Below, in pieces: positions 43,997 to 51,827 of a stretch of 64,000 nt of DNA. The stretch spans positions 3,720,001 to 3,784,000 of the forward strand of contig NZ_CP132204.1 in assembly GCF_030718995.1 (NCBI RefSeq), written 5' to 3'. Made by a program: the position numbers and the translations under genes. How positions within the stretch are numbered: position 1 is the first letter of the stretch; every line of letters begins with the position of its first letter. The notes beneath the pieces were generated by a model. The model worked only from the letters and a program-made list of their open reading frames with translations, had not been told where the DNA came from and searched no databases. The stretch comes from Arthrobacter oryzae. Its GTDB lineage: Bacteria > Actinomycetota > Actinomycetes > Actinomycetales > Micrococcaceae.

Positions 43997-45223
43997 GTGA
44001 AGAACGAAACGCATGAAACCAAGCCCCCCTCCGGAACAGGCGAAAGACCCGGCGCTCCCGCCGACCTCGTCATCGTCGGAGCGGGAATCATCGGCCTGGC
44101 CCACGCAGCCCACGCCGTGGCCAATGGACTGACCGTCACCGTCCTGGAGCGTGACCACCGCGCGGTGGGCGCCTCAGTGCGCAACTTCGGCCATTGCTGC
44201 ATTACTGCGCAAACCGGTGAACTCTACGAACTGGCGCAGGTCTCCCGGAAGTACTGGCTCGAGTTCGCCGAACTGGCGGGATTCTGGGCCGTCGAGTCCG
44301 GTGCCGTGGTTCTGGCCCGAACTGCGGCGGAGATGACCGTCCTGGACGAACTCGCGGCCGTCCGCGAGCCCGGACAGGTGGTGCTGCTGTCCGCTGGAGA
44401 GACCCGCGAGCGGCTCACCGGAATGCCCGACGGCGGAGCCTCCGCCCCGGACGGAGGAACCATCGGTCCCAGTTGGCCGGGGCTGGTGGGCGGTGCGTTC
44501 CTGCGCGACGACCTGAGGGTTGACCCTAGGACCACGGCGGCTCGGCTGGCGTCCTGGCTGGAGCGGCAGCCCGGCGTCGAGTTCCGGTGGAATACCTCAG
44601 CTGTTGGGTTCGGCCTGGACGCCAAGGGGACGGCCACGGTGAGCACCTCCCGCGGCGAAGTCCGCGGCAGGCAGGTCCTCGTCTGTGTCGGCCATGATGT
44701 GGATTACCTGTTCCCCGCACTGGCCGCCGAGCACCGGATTGAGCGCTGCTCCCTGCAGATGTCGCTCGCCACGCGGCCGATCGGACTGGACTTGGCTCCG
44801 GCGGTGCTGACGGCCACCTCCATGCTCCGCTACCCGGCATTTACTGAGATGCCCGCCGCGGCGGCGCTCCGGGCCCAAATACGGGAGACGCGCCCCGAGC
44901 TGCTGGACATTGGCGCCAACGTGATGTTCACGCAGCGCCCGGATGGCAGCCTCATCCTCGGGGACTCCCACGACTACGACCGCACCGCCGCCCCCTTCCT
45001 CGACGAACCGGTCACGGCAATACTCAACGACGAAATCGCCCGGACACTCGGCGCGGAGCTGGACATTGTCCAGCGGTGGCAGGGCATATACGCCTCCAGC
45101 GACGTCGGGCCGCTACTGGAGCGAGAAGTCCAACCCGGCGTGACCGTGATTTCCGTGACGTCCGGCGTCGGCATGACGCTGTCTTTCGGGCTGGCACACC
45201 GGACCATCGCCCGGCTCTTCTGA
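43997..45223 (+). CDS. FAD-dependent oxidoreductase of phosphonate loci (TIGR03364 type)
   Basis: A 408-residue DAO-fold flavoprotein. FAD-binding motif LVIVGAGIIGLAHAAHAVANG, then ERDHRAVGASVRNFGHCCIT, and the C-terminal SVTSGVGMTLSFGLAHRTIA. The NFGHCC segment is typical of the phosphonate-associated group. GTG at 43997 is the most likely start (an in-frame TTG at 43961 exists); no clear ribosome binding site. First gene of the operon with the PhnD/C/E transporter. Likely oxidises an N-methylated or free aminoalkylphosphonate to the phosphono-aldehyde used by the HAD enzyme (inference). Confidence 0.88.
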   Translation: MKNETHETKPPSGTGERPGAPADLVIVGAGIIGLAHAAHAVANGLTVTVLERDHRAVGASVRNFGHCCITAQTGELYELAQVSRKYWLEFAELAGFWAVESGAVVLARTAAEMTVLDELAAVREPGQVVLLSAGETRERLTGMPDGGASAPDGGTIGPSWPGLVGGAFLRDDLRVDPRTTAARLASWLERQPGVEFRWNTSAVGFGLDAKGTATVSTSRGEVRGRQVLVCVGHDVDYLFPALAAEHRIERCSLQMSLATRPIGLDLAPAVLTATSMLRYPAFTEMPAAAALRAQIRETRPELLDIGANVMFTQRPDGSLILGDSHDYDRTAAPFLDEPVTAILNDEIARTLGAELDIVQRWQGIYASSDVGPLLEREVQPGVTVISVTSGVGMTLSFGLAHRTIARLF

Positions 45224-45276
45224 ACCCTCCCTGCTGAACCTCCGACTGCTCCATCCATCGCATCCCAAGGAATCCC

Positions 45277-46191
45277 ATGAAAACCAAGCTCTTGACCGGA
45301 CCCGCCGCGGCCATCGCTGTTGTGCTGGCACTCACTGCCTGCGGCGGCAACGCCCGCTCCGGCGCGGACAGCGCCAGCGCCACCTGCCCCGGAGGTGAAA
45401 TAAGGTTCGGCATTGAACCCTATGAAGACCCCGCCAAACTCAAACCTGCCTACGACGTCCTTGCCGCGGCGCTCGAAAAGAAGCTCGGCTGCCCCGTCGA
45501 AGTCCAGGTCGTGGAGGACTACGCCGCCGAGGTCCTGGCAATGCGCAACGGGAAACTGGACCTGGGGCAGTTCGGTCCGCTGGGGTACGTCTTCGCCAGT
45601 CAGAAGGCCGGGGCGGAACCGCTAGTCTCCTTCGGCACCGCGGGGAAGGAACTCAGCTCCTACACAGCCGGTATCTGGGTGGCGAAAGACAGCCCGATCA
45701 CGGACATCGCCGGCCTCAGGGGCCAGTCCCTGGCCCTGGGCAGTGTGGGGTCCACGTCCGGGGATGTACTTCCCCGTTTCGGGCTCCGTGAAGCGGGCAT
45801 AGCGGATGCCGACCTCAAGATGGACTACACGGGCGGCCACCCCGAGGCCCTTCTCGCCCTCAAGAACGGCAAAGTCGAAGCGGCCGAAATCAACTCCCAG
45901 ACCCTGGCCACCGCCAAGTCCGCCGGGACCTTCAACCCGGAGGACTTCCGCAGGATCTGGACCTCGGACCCCATCCCGAACGATCCCATCACCGTCCGCG
46001 GCGACGCAGACCCTGCCTTCAAGGAAGCAGTCAAGGCCGCCTTCCTGGACCTCGATGCAACCGACATCGCCAAAGTAGGCGAATTCCTCGACGTGACCCC
46101 TCCCGGTCCCCTCCTGCCCGTGACCAAGGAAACCTATGCGCCCTTGTTCGAGTTGGCCAAGACCATGGACCTCTCCGAAGAGGACCTCTGA
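45277..46191 (+). CDS. phnD: Phosphonate-binding lipoprotein, PhnD family
   Basis: A 304-residue lipoprotein with signal peptide and lipobox LTAC (Cys at about residue 22). The mature part follows PhnD: IRFGIEPYEDPAKLKPAYDVL, GKLDLGQFGPLGYVFA, ALGSVGSTSGDVLPRFGLREA and IPNDPITVRGD. AAGGAA precedes the ATG. Its stop overlaps the ATPase start by 1 nt. It delivers a phosphonate to the PhnCE complex; exact ligand unknown. Confidence 0.92.
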   Translation: MKTKLLTGPAAAIAVVLALTACGGNARSGADSASATCPGGEIRFGIEPYEDPAKLKPAYDVLAAALEKKLGCPVEVQVVEDYAAEVLAMRNGKLDLGQFGPLGYVFASQKAGAEPLVSFGTAGKELSSYTAGIWVAKDSPITDIAGLRGQSLALGSVGSTSGDVLPRFGLREAGIADADLKMDYTGGHPEALLALKNGKVEAAEINSQTLATAKSAGTFNPEDFRRIWTSDPIPNDPITVRGDADPAFKEAVKAAFLDLDATDIAKVGEFLDVTPPGPLLPVTKETYAPLFELAKTMDLSEEDL

Positions 46192-46955
46192 TGCAGACTC
46201 CACTCCTCAGCGTCACGGGGCTGAGCAAGTCTTTTGGCGGCAGACCCGTACTCAAGGGCGTCGATTTCGACCTCAGGAAAGGTGAACTGGTCGCCTTCCT
46301 GGGGGCCAACGGCTCCGGTAAATCAACGACCCTCCGCTGCGTCATGGGCATCTCCCGGCCGGACGCCGGATCCATCAGTATCGACGGCGTGAATCTTGCC
46401 GACCTGCAGGGCCGCGCGCTTCAGCAAGCCACCCAGCGGACAGCCATGATCTTCCAGAAGATCCACCTGGTCCCGCGCCGCTCAGCCCTGGACAACGTCT
46501 GCGCCGGCGCCCTGGCCAGGGTCCCCACCACGCGGTCGCTAAGTCCGCTGTTCTATCCCGCTGCCATCCGGCAGGAAGCACTGGAATGCCTGGACCGGGT
46601 AGGGCTGGCGGACCGTGCGCTGGACCGGGTGGGACGGCTGTCCGGCGGCCAGCAGCAGCGCGTTGCCGTTGCCCGCGCCCTGTGCCAGCGCGCAGATATC
46701 GTCCTGGCCGACGAGCCGGTCTCGGCCCTGGATCCACACGCCGCCGAACAGGTCATGGCTCTGCTGAGGGACCTCGCCCACAGAGAACAGCTGGCCGTGG
46801 CCGCCGTCCTCCACCAGCCGGACCTTGCCCTGCGGTACGCGGACCGATCGATCGGCCTGCTCAACGGCACCATGGCGTTCGACCTCCCCTCGGCCAATGT
46901 CAGTTCCGCGCAGCTGGACGATCTCTACGCCCCGGACCGGAGGCTCGCCGCATGA
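46191..46955 (+). CDS. phnC: Phosphonate ABC transporter ATP-binding protein, PhnC family
   Basis: A 254-residue ATPase: Walker A GANGSGKST, Q-loop around MIFQKIHLVPRRSALDNV, signature LSGGQQQRVAVARAL and Walker B IVLADEPVSALDP. The LVPRRSALDNVCAGAL segment after the Q-loop is characteristic of PhnC. The end overlaps the permease start by 4 nt (ATGA). Confidence 0.93.
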   Translation: MQTPLLSVTGLSKSFGGRPVLKGVDFDLRKGELVAFLGANGSGKSTTLRCVMGISRPDAGSISIDGVNLADLQGRALQQATQRTAMIFQKIHLVPRRSALDNVCAGALARVPTTRSLSPLFYPAAIRQEALECLDRVGLADRALDRVGRLSGGQQQRVAVARALCQRADIVLADEPVSALDPHAAEQVMALLRDLAHREQLAVAAVLHQPDLALRYADRSIGLLNGTMAFDLPSANVSSAQLDDLYAPDRRLAA

Positions 46956-47782
46956 CCCCGAACACCCTCACCGGGAATTCGGGCGGCCCGGACGCCAGGC
47001 TGCTGAAGAGGCCCACACGATGGGTGACGGCGGCGGGCGTCACTGCCGTCGTCGTCGTCCTCCATCTTTTCGCCTTCGAAGGGACGGGCTTCCAGCCCGG
47101 ACTGCTCGTGGACGGCTGGAAGGGCATGGCGGCGTTCGTCGGCGATGCCTTCCCGCCGGACCTCGACTGGGAACGGACGGTTAAACCTGGCCTCGACGCG
47201 ACACTGGTCACGCTCTGGATCGGGCTGCTGGGCACCACCATGTCAGTGCCCTTCGCGCTGCTGCTGGCCGTGCTGGCGGCCGACACCACCACCCCGCACC
47301 GGATGATCTACCAGGCAGCACGTTCCGTTCTGTCCTTCTTCCGGGCAGTACCGGACATCGTCTTCGCCCTGATCTTCGTCACGGCCGTCGGCCTGGGTCC
47401 TTTCGCCGGCGTACTGGCGCTGATCTGCCACAACACCGGTGTGATGGGCAAGCTGTGGGCGGAATCCATGGAGGAGATCGACGACGGCCCGCAGGAAGCG
47501 CTGCGCACTGCCGGAGCCAGCCGGATCCAACAGGTGGCCAATGCCACGCTGCCCATGGTGGTTCCCCAGTTCGTGGGGCTCCTGCTGTACCGCTTCGACG
47601 TCAACGTCCGGTCATCGCTTGTGCTGGGGCTGGTGGGTGCAGGCGGCATCGGACTCCTCATCAACCAGGCCATCAAATCCTTCCAGTTCGACGCCATGCT
47701 CACGCACATCATCATCGTGCTGGTGCTGATCATCGCGGTGGACCAGTTCTCGGCGTGGATCAGGCAGCGCCTGGCGGCCTGA
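46952..47782 (+). CDS. phnE: Phosphonate ABC transporter permease, PhnE family
   Basis: A 276-residue permease with about six membrane segments. ATG at 46952 overlaps the phnC stop (ATGA). Cytoplasmic loop DDGPQEALRTAGASRIQQVANATLP corresponds to the EAA motif, and FDVNVRSSLVLGLVGAGGIG is a PhnE hallmark. Last gene of the operon, convergent with the SRPBCC gene 28 bp away. Confidence 0.93.
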   Translation: MTPNTLTGNSGGPDARLLKRPTRWVTAAGVTAVVVVLHLFAFEGTGFQPGLLVDGWKGMAAFVGDAFPPDLDWERTVKPGLDATLVTLWIGLLGTTMSVPFALLLAVLAADTTTPHRMIYQAARSVLSFFRAVPDIVFALIFVTAVGLGPFAGVLALICHNTGVMGKLWAESMEEIDDGPQEALRTAGASRIQQVANATLPMVVPQFVGLLLYRFDVNVRSSLVLGLVGAGGIGLLINQAIKSFQFDAMLTHIIIVLVLIIAVDQFSAWIRQRLAA

Positions 47783-47810
47783 ACCCCGCTGTCGACGGGA
47801 TGCGGGCCGC

Positions 47811-48239
47811 CTAAAAACTCCGGTCGAGGAGCTCGGCGCGCTTCGTGACGGCGCCCACCAATTCGTCCAGGTTCCGGGCAGTCCCTGCGTTCGAAGCTCG
47901 GAGGAGCCTGGCCAGGGGGCCGCTGTATTCTTCCGTCACCGTCAGGCGGGTCCGCCCGTCCCGTGGCGCGAGGGTGAACGTGCGGATCCGTTTTCGCAGG
48001 CCGAGTGGCGGGCCGCTGGTCAGTGTCATGGCTTCGCCCGGTATTTGCCTGACGCGGAGGCGGACGGTTCGCCCGCCGTTGTCGGTGGTTTTGATCCGAA
48101 CGGTTCCTCCGTCGCGAAGCTCACCATGGATGGCGGCTATTCCGGACTCCCACACCGTGAGGTTCCCTGTGTCCGTGATGACGTCCCAGACAATCGAGGT
48201 CCGCGCACTGATCATCGCCACCGACTCAAAATATTCCAC
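47811..48239 (-). CDS. SRPBCC-family protein, paralog 1
   Basis: GTG at 48239 is chosen because the resulting start aligns residue for residue with the paralog at 51700 (13 residues to the shared I(S/N)AR). The 142-residue product has the START/Bet v1-like pattern: IVWDVITDTGNLTVWESGIA, GTVRIKTT, RQIPGEAMTLTSGPPLGLRK, FTLAPRDGRTRLTVTEEYSG. Such proteins bind hydrophobic ligands; function unknown. Confidence 0.8.
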   Translation of the reverse strand: MEYFESVAMISARTSIVWDVITDTGNLTVWESGIAAIHGELRDGGTVRIKTTDNGGRTVRLRVRQIPGEAMTLTSGPPLGLRKRIRTFTLAPRDGRTRLTVTEEYSGPLARLLRASNAGTARNLDELVGAVTKRAELLDRSF

Positions 48240-48318
48240 TAGCTCAGAGTAGACAAGAGAATCCCTTCCGGCGGCCGAGACCTTCCGGGCGTGATGGAAT
48301 TCACCGCCGTAGGCGTTG

Positions 48319-48567
48319 CTACGCGGCGGGACCTGCCGACAGGTCCTCGGCCATGGAGTCGTCGGCACGGCCTGCCTCGACCACGACCGGCATTGAGGGC
48401 ACCCCGATGAGAATCATCGGCTGTTCGGGCTCATCGTCCAATTCCAAGGTCACGAGGTCTGCATCGTGTTGCGATGATAGGACGCGGAAGCGGCTGCGCT
48501 GGAGTATCAGGACATCGCCGGGGCGTACGGCCTCAAGCTGAGTTCCTTGGTTCATACCGCTGTTCAT
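48319..48567 (-). CDS. Small hypothetical protein, 82 residues
   Basis: ATG at 48567 (MNSGMNQGTQLEAV) has an AAAGG 10 nt upstream; ATG 48555 is an alternative. The core LEAVRPGDVLILQRSRFRVL and DADLVTLELDDEPEQPMIL looks like a small beta-barrel, comparable in size to the family-A proteins but without their FWI/RRL motif. No family assigned. Confidence 0.6.
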   Translation of the reverse strand: MNSGMNQGTQLEAVRPGDVLILQRSRFRVLSSQHDADLVTLELDDEPEQPMILIGVPSMPVVVEAGRADDSMAEDLSAGPAA

Positions 48568-48800
48568 TGTGCCGTGGCCTTTCTCTCCGTCCCGTTTCCC
48601 AGAGTTTTCCGGGACGGGAATGACTGGAGCCGCCAACGGCCTGCTTCATCACACGGCAAGGTACAAGTCCATGATGGCAAGGCAACGAAGTCAAGGAGGC
48701 GCGCCGGTGGGGGCTGCCGGTTCAGGAGGCGACCAGCGGTGTGGAGGGTCGGCGTCGTATTTTTGTTTGGTTTCAAGGCTCCGGGTGGAGGTCATGATGG

Positions 48801-49067
48801 TCAGGCGTCTGCCCCGGCGGCGCCTTCCAGCGTGGACGGGGCAAAGATGGCTGCGGCGACGTCGTCGCGGAGGTAGTACTGGCGTCGTTCCAGCGGTACC
48901 AGGCTGCCGCGGACCACATAGTAGCCGCGGCCTTCACCGGGTCCGCCGGCGGCGCGGTCAATGGCATCAAGCATGTCCGGCTCCAGCAACTGGCCCGGTC
49001 CGCGTTCCTGCAGAAGTGCCAGGTCTTCGGGCTGAAGGGAGCTGAGGAGCCCCTGAATATCTGTCAT
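48801..49067 (-). CDS. Small family-B protein (DRAAGGPG motif), copy 2
   Basis: ATG at 49067 follows AAGG by 9 nt. The 88-residue product reads LLSSLQPEDLALLQERGPGQLL, DAIDRAAGGPGEGRGYYVVRG, then RRQYYLRDDVAAAIFAP. It matches the 39732-39968 protein in all three blocks. Function unknown; the second copy sits in the polyphosphate/stress cluster. Confidence 0.75.
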   Translation of the reverse strand: MTDIQGLLSSLQPEDLALLQERGPGQLLEPDMLDAIDRAAGGPGEGRGYYVVRGSLVPLERRQYYLRDDVAAAIFAPSTLEGAAGADA

Positions 49068-49380
49068 TGTCCGCATCCTTGCCGGCACCGCTGGACCGTA
49101 GTGTGGTTCCCCCCCGTTCGCGGGCGTGTCCGGGGGTGCCTTGACCGGTTGCGTCCATCCCGATTGTAGGACCCCGCGAACGGCCCGACCAGACCTTGTT
49201 TTCGGGCAGCACGCGAGCTATGCGGCCCAGCCGGCCAGCGCTGTGTGGCCCGCCGTCTGGAGGGCGTGAGAGGTTACAGAACGGTTCCCGGACTTGCTCA
49301 CCGAAAAATCGCCCTGCGTTCATTCGGCGTTCGTCCCCGTCCCGGATGCTGTCCGGACGATCCCTCATGGAAAGGTCACA
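49068..49380. other. Intergenic, divergent promoters expected
   Basis: About 310 bp between two divergent genes. No coding frame or clear hairpin seen. Confidence 0.4.
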
Positions 49381-50010
49381 ATGACGCTTCGCCTGCCCCG
49401 CGCCCTGCCGACGTTACGCACTGTCACAGGCCGCTTCGTTCTGTCCCCGTTCGGCGCCGGCGACATCCAGGCGCTGGCCCATATCCTCGCCAATGACGAT
49501 ATTTGGGCCACCGGGTTCGGTGACGGGCACCGCCGTCCGCTCTCGCACGACGAGACGGTCCGCTTCATCAGCAGGCGCCATGAGGGGCTTCGGATCTTTG
49601 CGGTCCACTACATGGGCCTGCCCGGCGGTCCGCTCTTTATCGGCACCACTGGCATTACCGAGACCCATGCTCCGACGGAGCGCGTGAAAATCGGCCGGAC
49701 CATCATCAGCCCGGCGTTCTGGGGCATGAAAGCCAACCTTGAGGTGAAGATCGCCCTGCTCGACTGGGTGTTTTCCCACGGCGCAGGGCGTGTCGAATGC
49801 GATGTCGATCCTCGAAACCACAGGTCCATTTCGTCCCTCAGGCGGTTCGGATTCACTGTCGAAGGCACCCGCAGGCGTTCCTCGCAACGGATTGACGGGT
49901 CCTGGCGGGATATCGTCGTGCTGTCGTTGCTCACGGAAGAGTGGTCCACCATCAGGACAAGGGCTGTCCTTTCCCTGGGCGAACTGAGTGGTTCCCCTAT
50001 TAGCCTCTGA
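49381..50010 (+). CDS. GNAT-family N-acetyltransferase
   Basis: A 209-residue protein; ATG 49381 has AAGG 5 nt upstream. Motifs: TVTGRFVLSPFGAGDIQALA (start of the RimJ-like fold), IGRTIISPAFWGMKANLEVKI (acetyl-CoA region, although the Q/R-x-x-G-x-G/A loop is degenerate), VECDVDPRNHRSISSLRRFG (RimJ/RimL signature: N-x-x-S-x-x-x-x-x-x-x-G-F). It probably acetylates an N-terminal or small-molecule amine. Confidence 0.85.
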   Translation: MTLRLPRALPTLRTVTGRFVLSPFGAGDIQALAHILANDDIWATGFGDGHRRPLSHDETVRFISRRHEGLRIFAVHYMGLPGGPLFIGTTGITETHAPTERVKIGRTIISPAFWGMKANLEVKIALLDWVFSHGAGRVECDVDPRNHRSISSLRRFGFTVEGTRRRSSQRIDGSWRDIVVLSLLTEEWSTIRTRAVLSLGELSGSPISL

Positions 50011-50386
50011 GTCCAAGGATGCACGGGGTCTCTGGCAGCTTCCCGGCAACCCGTCAGCGTTGGGGCGACAGCAGCGGGGAGTTCGGCAACGCCCGTGGCT
50101 TGGGAACTGGCCGGGGCAGAAGCGGATAGATTTCCTGAGCCGGCGACGGCGGGTTTGTAGGGATGGATTTTCCATGACATCGCCTAGAAACAGCGGCGTC
50201 CAGCAGCCTGCTCATGGCAAAGGAGAGGCCTGCGCCGACAAGCCGTTGCTCGAAGCCCGGGCCGGCAAGGTCTCGTGCTCGCCGGACAGGCGTACACCTG
50301 GCATTGAAAAATCACGTGGCGGAAACTTCCGGGCAACCTGGGGCGTGCACTCTGTGACAAGGGAACGCTTCGGAAAGGACGCGCTC
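50011..50386. other. Intergenic, nothing recognised
   Basis: The frame of the following small gene is open through most of this stretch, but its composition is random and there is no ribosome binding site until 50375. Confidence 0.4.
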
Positions 50387-50641
50387 ATGAATGTAGCTGA
50401 GAAGAGAATCGTGACTTCCTGCCGTGAGCTGATGGACGGCGATAGAATCGAGGCCCGGTACAGGGAGGCTCTAATGCACCGGGGACGGATCACTGAGCGG
50501 ATGCCCGGGCACGGGTTGTTCTGGATCATGGATGAAGTCACCGGCGGCCGCAGGCTGCTGGACATGGCCGAACTGGACATCGTCCTTCTGCAGGCGGCGC
50601 CCAATGCCGAAGCCGCCGACATCGGGCCGAACGCCGCGTAA
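50387..50641 (+). CDS. Small family-A protein (FWI/TG-RRL motif), copy 2
   Basis: ATG at 50387 follows AAAGGA. The 84-residue product carries LMDGDRIEARYREALMHRGR and GLFWIMDEVTGGRRLLDMAE, the same framework as at 33199 and 62724. It has a longer Ala-rich tail than the other copies. Function unknown. Confidence 0.72.
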   Translation: MNVAEKRIVTSCRELMDGDRIEARYREALMHRGRITERMPGHGLFWIMDEVTGGRRLLDMAELDIVLLQAAPNAEAADIGPNAA

Positions 50642-50785
50642 CTCCGGCACCGACAGCAGCCAGAGGCATCGGGCCCGGGCTTCCATTGGGGGAGCCCGGA
50701 CCCTGTACGGCATGAACGTGTGCCGGGGCGAGGGGGGCACGTTTCCTTGCCTCCAACGCCTGGACCAACCACTGTGAGGTACCGG

Positions 50786-51277
50786 ATGGACTTCTCGTTG
50801 GACCCTGGAGAGCCGGCATGGGGGGACGGGCCTGTCGTGTTTGGTGTTCCTTGGGCGTGCTCGGCGCCGCAGGTCAGGGCGGCGGCTCGTTTCGCCCGTT
50901 CGGTGGAAGCGCATTTGGTGTGTGCGTACGTGGACCCGGCGGGTTATTTGGCGGAATGGGATCCTCCGCGGTCCCGCTATGCGGCGTCGCTAGACCCGGC
51001 ACGCAATGTCGAGGCTTTGTTCCCCGCCGCGGAAGTGAAGGAGGGCATCGTGCAGTGTCTGGGACCACCCGGGGACCGTTGGTCTTTCCGGGTGCTTAGC
51101 GGTGCGGTCGCACCGGCCCTTGCCCGTCTCGCGGCGAGCACAGGAGCGTCCCTCCTGATCGTCGGCGGTCCCCGGTCCGGCGTCCTCGCCGCACTGCAGC
51201 GCGTGGTGGAGGGAGCCGTTCCGGATGAGCTGCTCCGGATCCAGGACCGTCCGGTGCTTATCCTCCCGGCAGGGTAG
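50786..51277 (+). CDS. Universal stress protein (UspA fold)
   Basis: A 163-residue protein; ATG 50786 has GAGG 6 nt upstream. N-terminal strand GPVVFGVPWACSAPQVRAA, ending with LARLAASTGASLLIVGGPRS, then LQRVVEGAVPDELLRIQDRPVLILP. The G-x2-G-x9-G-(S/T) ATP loop is only partly kept (GGPRSGVLAALQRVVEGAV), so nucleotide binding is uncertain. It overlaps the extended end of the opposite SRPBCC frame. Confidence 0.82.
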   Translation: MDFSLDPGEPAWGDGPVVFGVPWACSAPQVRAAARFARSVEAHLVCAYVDPAGYLAEWDPPRSRYAASLDPARNVEALFPAAEVKEGIVQCLGPPGDRWSFRVLSGAVAPALARLAASTGASLLIVGGPRSGVLAALQRVVEGAVPDELLRIQDRPVLILPAG

Positions 51278-51700
51278 TCCGGGCTGTCCGGTCAGTTCGG
51301 CTCGTTGCTTCCCGGCCCTGACGTAGCCGGCGAAGGAGTCGTCCCGGTCCTGACCTGTGTTTCCGATGAGCACGGAGAGCGGCCCGATGGTTTCTTCCTG
51401 CACGCGTAGGTGCGTCATCGCGGCCTGGGAGGATAGGGTGAAGGTCAGTACGCACTTGAACAGTCCCAAGGGCAGGCCGCGGGTCCAGGTCATGACCTCG
51501 CCTGGTATCTGTTCCACACGCAGACGGTGTTTACGGTTACCGCTGGTGGTGCGGATCCGGATGGTGCCGCCGTTGCGGACCTCACCATCGATCTCGGTGA
51601 TCCCCGAGTCCCACACGGGGTAATTCCCGGCATCCGTGATGATGTCCCAAACGGTCGAACTGCGGGCGTTGATCACGATCGCCGCTTCAAGGATTTGCAT
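50990..51700 (-). CDS. SRPBCC-family protein, paralog 2, with antisense extension
   Basis: The first 140 residues from ATG 51700 (MQILEAAIVINARSSTVWDI) are homologous to the 47811-48239 protein: NYPVWDSGITEIDGEVRNGG, VEQIPGEVMTWTRGLPLGL, GKQRAELTGQPG. The paralog stops at the corresponding place (KRAELLDRSF). Here the frame runs on for about 95 more residues, antisense to the universal stress protein gene (288 bp). The real stop was probably lost by a frameshift near 51290, or the tail is non-functional. Confidence 0.7.
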   Translation of the reverse strand: MQILEAAIVINARSSTVWDIITDAGNYPVWDSGITEIDGEVRNGGTIRIRTTSGNRKHRLRVEQIPGEVMTWTRGLPLGLFKCVLTFTLSSQAAMTHLRVQEETIGPLSVLIGNTGQDRDDSFAGYVRAGKQRAELTGQPGLPCREDKHRTVLDPEQLIRNGSLHHALQCGEDAGPGTADDQEGRSCARRETGKGRCDRTAKHPERPTVPGWSQTLHDALLHFRGGEQSLDIACRV

Positions 51701-51827
51701 GGCCCACACAGTAGCCGCCGCCTCCTGCCGAACGACTGGCGTTGGCCGACTTGCAGGTGAACATCACACGACCGTGGCGACACCTCCGGGAAACAGGCCT
51801 TCCCGGCGTGCCCCTCGGGAGGTCGGT

